This document shows, in pieces, positions 57,226 through 64,000 of a stretch of 64,000 nucleotides of DNA. This stretch comes from Luidia sarsii (taxonomy: Eukaryota > Echinodermata > Asteroidea > Paxillosida > Luidiidae). The position numbers and the translations under genes are program-made. The stretch is taken from the NCBI GenBank assembly GCA_949987565.1, contig OX465113.1, forward strand, positions 9,036,899 through 9,100,898. Reading direction: 5' to 3'. The first letter of the stretch is position 1, and each line of letters starts with the position of its first letter. The notes beneath the pieces are model-generated. The model was not told the origin of the DNA and did no database searches. It saw only the letters and a list, made by a program, of their open reading frames with translations.

Positions 57226-57439
57226 AAATCAGCTTGGTTACCGCGCGCGTGTGTGCCCAGGCCGGTCAGTGTAGAGGAGGGGGGGAGGACTCCGGGGGGT
57301 ACCACGCCACGAAATGGTCTGGGTCTGTTCGACATGCGCGAAATTAACTTTTGCCGAGCGGTCTTGTTTACCGGCCCACAAACCTTGAAGTTTGGAACAG
57401 TGGTCGGGATGAAGATAGGCTTACAAGTCATGTTGGGAA

Positions 57440-58330
57440 GGAGGAGAAACAGAGGCAGAGACGGAGGCAGACATGTATAGAAACAGAGAGAGACAGAGAC
57501 AGAGAAAGAGACAGAGACAGACATGCAGGGCTGAGAAACAGAGGCAGCGAAAGAGACAGAAGCAGATGCATATACAGGGACAGGGACAGAAAGAGACAGA
57601 GGTATACAAATAGAGAAAGTGGCAGAGACAGAGACAGAGACAGAAACAGAGAGAGAGGCATAGGCAGAGGCAGTGGCATAGGGACAGAAAGAGAGGCAGA
57701 TGCGAGGCAGAGGCCCGAGGCAGCGACAGAGGCAGAAGCAGAAGCATAGACAGAACAGAGACAGAAAGAAGCAGGGGTATACATAGAGAGAAAGTGACAG
57801 AGACAGAGACAGAAACAGAGAGAGAGAGAGAGGGGCAGAAGCAGAGGCAGATGCCAAGGCTAGAGGCAGAAGCAGAGACAGAGGCAGAGGCAGATGCAGA
57901 GGCAGAGGCAGAGGTAGAGGCAGAGGCAGAGACAGGGGCTGGGGCAGAGGCAGGGGCAGAGGCAGAGGCAGAGGCAGAGACAGGGGCAGGGGCAGGGGCA
58001 GGGGCAGAGGCAGAGGCAGAGGCAGAGGCAGAGGCAGAGACAGGGGCAGGGGCAGGGGCAGAGACAGGGGCAGGGGCAGGGGCAGGGGCAGGGGCAGGGG
58101 CAGGGGCAGGGGCAGGGGCAGGGGCAGGGGCAGGGGCAGGGGCAGAGGCACAGGCAGAGGCAGAGCCAGGGGCAGAGGCAGAGGCAGAGGCAGAGGCAGA
58201 GGCAGAGGCAGAGGCAGAGGCAGAGGCAGAGGCAGAGGCAGAGGCAGAGGCAGAGGCAGAGGCAGAGGCAGAGGCAGAGGCAGAGGCAGAGGCAGAGACA
58301 GAGGCAGAGGCAGAGGCAGCTCACTGAGGC
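57440..58330. repeat. (GGCAGA)n / (GGGGCA)n purine-rich hexanucleotide satellite
   Basis: AGAGACAGAGAC units at 57440-57840 pass into almost perfect GAGGCA and GGGGCA hexamers at 57860-58320. Long frames across it (380 aa Pro/Leu, 318 aa Cys/Leu, 177 aa Ala/Glu) are artefacts. Confidence 0.97.
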
Positions 58331-58600
58331 AGATGCAGAGCCAGAGTGACAAGGGACAGGGACAGTGAAAGAGACAGATATATTTTTAGAGTGAAACAGA
58401 AACAGAGATCGAGTCAGAGACAGAGGCAGAAACAAAAGTAGAGCAGGTAGACACATGAGACAGGTAGAGGCAGACATAGATATGCAGAGACAGACAGCGA
58501 TACAGAGACAGACAGATACGTACAGAGACAGAGACAGCTGACAGAGATAGAGACAGAGACAGAGACACACTGCAGCCAGACGGAGACAGAGACAGTGCCA
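58331..58600. repeat. (AGACAG)n purine-rich continuation
   Basis: AGAGACAGACAG-type imperfect repeats trailing off near 58600. Confidence 0.85.
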
Positions 58601-58799
58601 AATGCGTACGGCAGGTTTAAAAGGCAAAGACCAAGTCCGGACAGAGAAAAGAGACGACGCCGGGACGGGGCAGACACGCACTGAGACGGAACGCGATTGC
58701 AGACGGAGACAGGCAGCGAAAATAAGTTGACAGGCATAACCACAGGTACACGTGGAGTGATCGGTGTCCCGATCGGGCCGTGTCCTGATACATCTCCTA

Positions 58800-59520
58800 G
58801 TAATTGCCTCGAACAAAATCTTACACCCCCCCCCCTAGTAAGCTGGCTCAAGTCCAGTGTTTACGCTCCATTGTCTGGGAAACCCGAACGGCCCGGCAGG
58901 TTTAATGTTTCCGGGTCCCCCGGTCTCCTCCGACGATTACCTTTTTGTGACCCGGCGGGACCAAAAGCTCCGACGGTAATCCGACCCACGGGTGGTAGGG
59001 TCGACCCGGGAGAACAGGGGGAGGCGATGTCACTGCAGCCGGGTGATTTTCCCGGAGTGGCACCCCCCTGGACGGAGAGTCGTCGGACCGGCCGTGCGCC
59101 CCGTGTTGCGCACCGCGCAGGCGTGCGTTCGTCGTTTATTTAGTTGGCAGTCGTCATAGCGCTGGCCGGTAAAGCACGTTATTGTTTTGGTTCATGCGGT
59201 TCACACACGGAGCGCTGATATGACAACCGGACCGGTTCGGGGACGATGCCCGAAGTACGTCGCTCTGTGTTCACGGTGTCTCGGGGATGGCAGGAGTTCG
59301 GACGAGGGCCCAGACAGTCAGTCGTGCGCGGCTCTCTGCCTCTCTCTTCTCTGCGATGACTGTGTGACTGAAAGAGGATCACCGTTGATTATTGAGACTG
59401 CCTGCCCTGTGGCTGTAGCGTGAATTGTTGTAGCACGTGTTGATATTTGCTGCGATTGCTCCGTCGTGATGTAATGGAGTTGGTGGGATCGCGAGGCGAG
59501 CGTCCGTGAGCTTGGTTTGT
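58800..59520 (+). promoter_or_regulatory. GC-rich segment, candidate promoter/first exon of the ANKRD63-like gene
   Basis: CpG-dense unique DNA (e.g. GGACCGGCCGTGCGCCCCGT, GTTGCGCACCGCGCAGGCGT) between the purine satellite and the pyrimidine tract. The downstream reading frame has an acceptor-like CAG 10 bp before its ATG, implying an upstream non-coding exon; this segment is the natural place for it. No TATA box recognised. Confidence 0.3.
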
Positions 59521-59564
59521 TGGTTGGTCTTAAGCAGTCGGTCATCAGTACCTCCGTCACCTGC

Positions 59565-60256
59565 GTCACCCCTCCCCGTCCCATTCCTCCCATTCCCCCT
59601 CTCTCCCTGTCTTCTGTTCCCTAGTCACTCCCTCGCCCCCTTCACTCCCACCTTCCCTATCTCCCCCCTCTCCCCCCCCCCCTGCTTGCCTCCTCCCACC
59701 TTCGATCCCTCCCGCAGCCTCACGGTCTTACCTCTCCCTCACCGCCTTCCTTCACTCTAACCCCATCCTTCCCTCCCTCTCTCTGTCCTCGTCGTCTCTC
59801 TCTCCATCCCTCTCTCCTTCCTTCTCTCCATCCGCTCCTTCCGCCTGCCCCCGTCTCTCTCCGTCCCCCTCTCCCCCTCTCCCCGTCCTTCTCTCCATCC
59901 CTCTCTCCCTCTCCCTCCGTCCCTCTCTCCATCCCTCTTTCCATCCCTCTCTCAGTCCCTCTCTCCGTATCTCTCCATCCCTCTTACCATCTCTCTCTCA
60001 GTCCCTCTCTCCGTCTCTCTCCATCCTTCTTTCCATCCCTCTCTCCATCCCTCTTTCCATCCCTCTCTCGATCCCTCTTTCGATCCCTCCCTCCGTCCGC
60101 CCGTCCCTCCGTCTCTCTCTCCATCTCTCTCTCCGCCTCTCTCCAACCCTCTCTCCATCCCTCCCACTCTCCCTCATTCCTTCCCTTCCATCCCTGTCCC
60201 TCCCCTCCTCACTCACCCATCCACCCCTCCCCTCCCCTCCGGCTCCCCTCCCCCAG
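59565..60256. repeat. 0.7-kb CT-rich polypyrimidine tract ending in an acceptor-like CAG
   Basis: CCATCCCTCTCTCC-type imperfect repeats, C/T almost throughout, ending CCCTCCCCCAG at 60256. Forms an extreme polypyrimidine tract upstream of the ANKRD63-like start. Confidence 0.9.
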
Positions 60257-60265
60257 AACCCGACC

Positions 60266-61984
60266 ATGGCCGGCGGTCCCTCCTGCAAGGGCTGCCCCGA
60301 GCTCCAGGCCGCCATCCGGCGCGGCCAGTTCCACGACGCCCGCCGTCTGGTCTCGGCCGGCGGGGACGTCAACTGCCGCGACGCCGCCCGTCGCACGCCG
60401 CTCATCCTCTGCGCCCTGCTTGAGCAGGAGGCCTGGGCCGTGGGCATCGCCCGCATGCTCCTCGAAGCCGACGCCCTGGTCGGCCTGGAGGACAAGCTGG
60501 GCCGGAACGCCCTCATCCACGCCTGCCTCCGCGCCCGCCCCGACCTGGTCGAGACCTTCCTGGGCGCGCTGGACTTCGACCTGAACCACCGCGACCGCTA
60601 CGGCAACACGGCCCTCTTCTACGCCGCCTCCGGCGGCCGCCTGGACGTGGCGTCGTCGCTGGTCCGGCGGCTCCGCCACCTCGGCGAGACCCTGGACCGG
60701 CCCAACCGGTTCGGCATGACCCCGCTCCTGGAGGCCTGCCGGCTGGGCCACGCTAGGCTCGCAGCCATGCTGGTCGAGAACGGCGCCCGGGCCGAGCGTC
60801 GCGACGGCGTGCGGCGCTGGGACGCCGCCGACTGGGAGCGGGAGCACGCCCGCCAGAGAGCGGCCTCGGAGCGGGCCCGGAACCGGTCCTACGAGAAGCC
60901 CTGGCTGATGGCCGTTGCCAAGAGGACCGCCGGAACTGAGGCGCCGGTGGCAGCGGCGGCGGACGACGGCAGCGGTGGTGGCGGTGGTGTAGCGGTGCTG
61001 AGACGGACCGCCAGCCTGCCGGGAATCAGCGGCGATCTGGTGGACCCTGGCGGCGGCGGCGGCTCCTCCTCCCTCCCGCTCAGCAGCCCGTCCTCGGAGC
61101 GGACCGTGAGCGGCCTCGCTGCTGCAGCTGCCGGCAGGCCGCCTCTCAACAGGGCCCGGACCCTCCCCACGCTGAACGCGGCCAAGCTGCTGGGCCTGAC
61201 CCGCTCCTGGGTAGGGGAGCCGGGCGCCGACAAGGACCTGATACGGGCCAAGTTCCATCCGTCCCCGGTGCCCTTCTCCGACCCGGCCCGGACCACGGAG
61301 GCCGAGCGGACGCACAACGCCTACGGCCAGTGGCGCATGACGCAGAACCTGCGGCCCGCCGACCCGCCGCCCGCGGGATCTGAACCGGGACGCCGCGGCG
61401 GCCAGCAGCAGCGCCGCGCGGTGCAGGACCCCCCGCTCTGGAAGGAGGAGTTCCGGCAGATCTTCAGGCGCTACGAGAACCAGGCCACCGCGTCGTTCAG
61501 GCGGAGAGCCCGGGAGCCGGCGCCGCCCGACTCCCATCGACTCGACCCGCACTCCCCGGTGGCGGCGGCGCCGGTGACGGCGGCGGTGCGTGCCCGCCCC
61601 GCGGTCACCGCCGACGGGGACCGCAAGGCGCCCAGCGGACGCATCAGCCGCCGGCATTCCACGCTGGACGCCGGGCCGCCGCTCAAGCGGCTGCCCGGCG
61701 CGCAGGCCGGGGGCCCGGCGGACCCCGGCCTGGCCTCATCCTTCTCCTCCTCGTCCTCCTCCTCCCAGAGAAAGGCCGCCGCCGCCTCGTCCGCAGACTC
61801 GTCGTCGGCCGCCGCCGGCCGGACGTCGATGTTGAACACCTTCCGGCGCAAGCGATCCGCCATCTTCGGCTCGACCTCCTCGCTGGGGCGGGGCTCGGAG
61901 GACGAGGCGGACACCAGACCGTCCGCCAGCGGCAGCGCGGCCGCTCCGGACAAGAACCATCGCGCCCAAGGCGTACAATCGTAA
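60266..61984 (+). CDS. Ankyrin-repeat protein, ANKRD63/ANKRD34-like (572 aa)
   Basis: ATG at 60266 in strong context (GACCATGG), stop TAA 61982-61984; uninterrupted, as in the intronless coding regions of vertebrate ANKRD63 and ANKRD34. Five ankyrin repeats span residues ~11-180: RTPLILCALL (43), GRNALIHACL (79), GNTALFYAAS (113), GMTPLLEACR (150). Repeat 2 has the extra 4-5 residues also present in ANKRD34/63, and SLVRRLRHLGETLDRPNRFG (131-150) parallels ANKRD63. The rest is Ala/Gly/Ser/Pro-rich and probably disordered, with basophilic-kinase-like sites RRTASLP (246-252) and SRRHSTL (461-467); RRHST recurs in ANKRD34. Likely a cytosolic scaffold; function unknown. Very GC-rich. Strand is settled by the ankyrin matches; the 482-aa minus frame is a shadow. 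Confidence 0.88.
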   Translation: MAGGPSCKGCPELQAAIRRGQFHDARRLVSAGGDVNCRDAARRTPLILCALLEQEAWAVGIARMLLEADALVGLEDKLGRNALIHACLRARPDLVETFLGALDFDLNHRDRYGNTALFYAASGGRLDVASSLVRRLRHLGETLDRPNRFGMTPLLEACRLGHARLAAMLVENGARAERRDGVRRWDAADWEREHARQRAASERARNRSYEKPWLMAVAKRTAGTEAPVAAAADDGSGGGGGVAVLRRTASLPGISGDLVDPGGGGGSSSLPLSSPSSERTVSGLAAAAAGRPPLNRARTLPTLNAAKLLGLTRSWVGEPGADKDLIRAKFHPSPVPFSDPARTTEAERTHNAYGQWRMTQNLRPADPPPAGSEPGRRGGQQQRRAVQDPPLWKEEFRQIFRRYENQATASFRRRAREPAPPDSHRLDPHSPVAAAPVTAAVRARPAVTADGDRKAPSGRISRRHSTLDAGPPLKRLPGAQAGGPADPGLASSFSSSSSSSQRKAAAASSADSSSAAAGRTSMLNTFRRKRSAIFGSTSSLGRGSEDEADTRPSASGSAAAPDKNHRAQGVQS

Positions 61985-62064
61985 TTGGCCGTATCGATGC
62001 TCAACTTTCCAACCAAACTGCCAAAGTAAACGAACACATTTTTGGAACTTCACCAGAACAAGAC
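61985..62064 (+). other. Start of presumed 3' UTR of the ANKRD63-like gene
   Basis: A short non-coding stretch between the stop codon and the family A MITE. A poly(A) signal is not obvious before the MITE; ATTAAA occurs inside and after it (62702-62707). Confidence 0.35.
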
Positions 62065-62068
62065 TTAA

Positions 62069-62428
62069 AACGCCTATACAACATTGGTAAAAGTCAAAAG
62101 ATTGCCACAGTTTGTGTGTTGAACCATTAAACATTCCAAAAACGAAATCCTGCAAAGGTTTGAGCTCTTAATCTGAGAAAGTAGATTAAGGCAACAAACC
62201 GTCACGGTTTTCGCACCGTTCTGTAGTGTAAGAAATAGTTTATTACTCGCGAGTAGTAAACTAAAATAATTGTCGATGATTGAGTGGAGATTTGTCGAGA
62301 AGTACAGCATCCCAGACCGTAAGATTTCAACATGAAGATTCTATCATGACCATCTACGAACTGTGTAAATTAGTAGGAAATCTGTGGACATCGATGTTTT
62401 CCGATCTTCCCAATGTTGCATTGGGCCT
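62069..62428 (+). mobile_element. TTAA-flanked MITE, family A, copy 2
   Basis: TTAA at 62065-62068 and 62429-62432. The left end is slightly decayed (AACGCCTATACAACATTGGT); right end CCCAATGTTGCATTGGGCCT. Begins 85 bp after the ANKRD63-like stop codon, so it may be transcribed in its 3' UTR. Confidence 0.9.
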
Positions 62429-62934
62429 TTAACCTCGATTTGTGACCCCGGGTCATCCGAAAATGCAAATGTCCCGATGTTTTGTACATTGTATCGTGTG
62501 AATCTACCGTGTGAATGAAAGCAATTCTGATGTAGTGTACGAATTAGTCAATTTTGCATGCAGTAGCTTGTTCGGTTTGTACGATGTAGAATCGTTGTGA
62601 TTAAGTATACACAGTGAATGATTTCGTGCTTGGTCTTGTGGCTCTGAAAATTAGAAAATGGGAGTGTTGAATCGGGATTTTGTGGTAAGATTTGAATTGA
62701 AATTAAACAAATCAGTTGAGAAGATTTCTGTTGCGCTCTGAATGCAATCTGATTTTTGTGATTTATCGTGTAATCCTTCGCGAAGCACGAGTATGAACCC
62801 GCTTTCTCTAGTGCAGACGTCTTGAACCACCGTGGGTCGGGTTTTTTATTGGTCTTCATTGAAGTCCCAAAATTCCAAATCTGACGCTTTGGCGGTACGG
62901 TAAAAAACACACCAACAAAACAATCGGTAGCCGG

Positions 62935-63460
62935 TTGAGGTCGTGTGTCGGATACGAATCTCCGGTCCCTTAATACAGTATTAGCTAGCTCGCCGACGGA
63001 TATAGACGAATTGCGTGACCATTGTTTACATGCCATCACGTGACTATAATAGGCCTAGTGGTAGTGGGTTATTCAATTTGGTTTTGCCCTTGCCCGACGT
63101 GATTCTTGACGTCCGTACTAGAATTCGTGAGTCGAGGGTTCGAATCCCGCCCGAGCTGCCTGAAATATTTTTTTTATCAGGCACCGGGCAAAGCACTGAG
63201 CATTCAGTGTTTATCACGTCGAGCAATTGAATTATAGTGGGTATTTTTTAAATATCATCCGGCACAGACCAGCGATGGAAACGTACAAAGAAGAATGTAT
63301 GACAATAATGGCAGTCTTCTTTGCTCACTTCCACTCCTGTTCTAAAACAAATGAGATGCCAAAAATACCCACTCGGTAAGTCAGGTAATGCCATGTAAAC
63401 AGCGGTCGCGCAATCGATCCATTGCATGTACGTCGGACCGAAGGACCCTGTGTAGGATCG
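62935..63460. repeat. Inverted repeat around a tRNA-like unit
   Basis: The arm near 62985-63040 (inverse reads GGCATGTAAACAATGGTCAC) is mirrored by ATGCCATGTAAACAGCGGTC near 63390-63410. Between them is a tRNA-like sequence: A-box-like CCTAGTGGTAGTGG at 63054, B box GGTTCGAATCC at 63138, and a T8 Pol III terminator-like run at 63167. The A-B distance (~85 bp) is too long for an intronless tRNA, so a tRNA-derived SINE is more likely. Confidence 0.5.
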
Positions 63461-64000
63461 CGGTCCGAAGAACTCAGATCATGGCCTGGGATTTCAGCCG
63501 ACAGAGGGGGGCTGGATCGACAATGCGAGACCGCCGAGGATTATCTGGAGTTGACCCCCCTCAGACTATAACGATAATCCAAAGCCTATGGTTTAGGGAC
63601 TTAAGAATGGGATTCGTGGAGGTAAAGGAGTTACAGTAGTAAACCCCCGTCATCTCCAAGTGATCCTCGCTTTGATGTACTCTGTCTTGGTAGTGTAGGC
63701 AAACACTCCAAGGGCATTGCGGTTTTTGTTCCATATTGCCTGAGATTTTCAACGACGCTTGTATTTCTGACCGATCTTCAAGTTGGTCGAGACCGGCATG
63801 ATCTCGAGGTTGAACACGCCCCCCCCCCTTCACGTCAAAGGTTCGCTTTAGAGTAAGAACGATCACAGGGATATAACTCCCTGATTGCTGCAGGCTATAG
63901 CCACATCCGCAGTTCATTCTGACTCGGGGTTGAAGGAAAAATGCCTCTTATTTCTCACGCTGTCATTTTCGGCCCATAATTCCATTCTGTTTAGGTTCGG
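63461..64000. other. Right end of window, no gene seen
   Basis: Non-coding with a C9 run at 63820. Frames at 63388-63639 and 63561-63917 have no recognisable similarity. Confidence 0.4.

Noticed and set aside
57210..58816. 380-aa Pro/Leu and 318-aa Cys/Leu frames on the minus strand; 177-aa Ala/Glu frame on the plus strand
   Set aside because: By-products of the GGCAGA hexamer satellite; equivalent frames exist in all phases.
60209..61657. 482-aa minus-strand frame
   Set aside because: Shadow of the GC-rich ANKRD63-like gene; the plus frame has five ankyrin repeats and a good start context, the minus frame no recognisable domain.

Overview
This is a eukaryotic, intron-rich, repeat-dense animal genomic window. 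It carries parts of three recognisable metazoan protein genes among introns filled with satellites, microsatellites and small non-autonomous DNA transposons. Gene content, long introns, tRNA-derived SINEs, TTAA-flanked MITEs and very abundant self-complementary ACATGT/TACATG microsatellites fit a marine invertebrate deuterostome, possibly an echinoderm. The species cannot be fixed from the sequence alone. Nothing prokaryotic (operons, CRISPR) is present.

Layout. (1) About 1-19,400, minus strand: the first three coding exons of a transportin / importin-beta-2 gene (TNPO1/TNPO2 type; exons 19399-19301, 17788-17713, 7554-7298). They encode the first 144 residues; the rest of the gene lies beyond the left edge, so 1-7297 is intron. 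These introns hold a 1.4-kb transposon with a 6-bp target duplication, a Harbinger-like element with a remnant of a Myb/SANT-like protein, purine/pyrimidine satellites and an 86-bp tandem repeat. (2) 19,400-22,930: intergenic space between two divergent genes, with a 251-bp hairpin element carrying a 9-bp target duplication. (3) 22,933-44,797, plus strand: a complete six-exon SLC35E1-type solute carrier gene (369 aa, all splice sites and phases consistent). (4) 44,800-58,800: mostly non-coding, with MITEs, SINEs, a LINE remnant, a (GAGCCA)n array and a (GGCAGA)n array. (5) 58,800-62,000: a GC-rich, possibly promoter-like segment, a 0.7-kb polypyrimidine tract ending in a splice-acceptor-like CAG, and a 572-aa open reading frame for an ankyrin-repeat protein resembling ANKRD63/ANKRD34. 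(6) 62,000-64,000: a MITE just past the stop codon, then an inverted repeat around a tRNA-like unit.

The three proteins act in different processes: nuclear import of M9/PY-NLS cargo, Golgi/ER-type nucleotide-sugar or phosphate-antiporter-like transport, and ankyrin scaffolding. There is no sign of a shared pathway. The most unusual features are structural. Every long low-complexity tract inside a transcription unit is pyrimidine-rich on the sense strand. Several satellites abut exon splice sites. Several MITE families have readable target-site duplications (TTAA, TTA/TAA, and 6, 8 and 9 bp).
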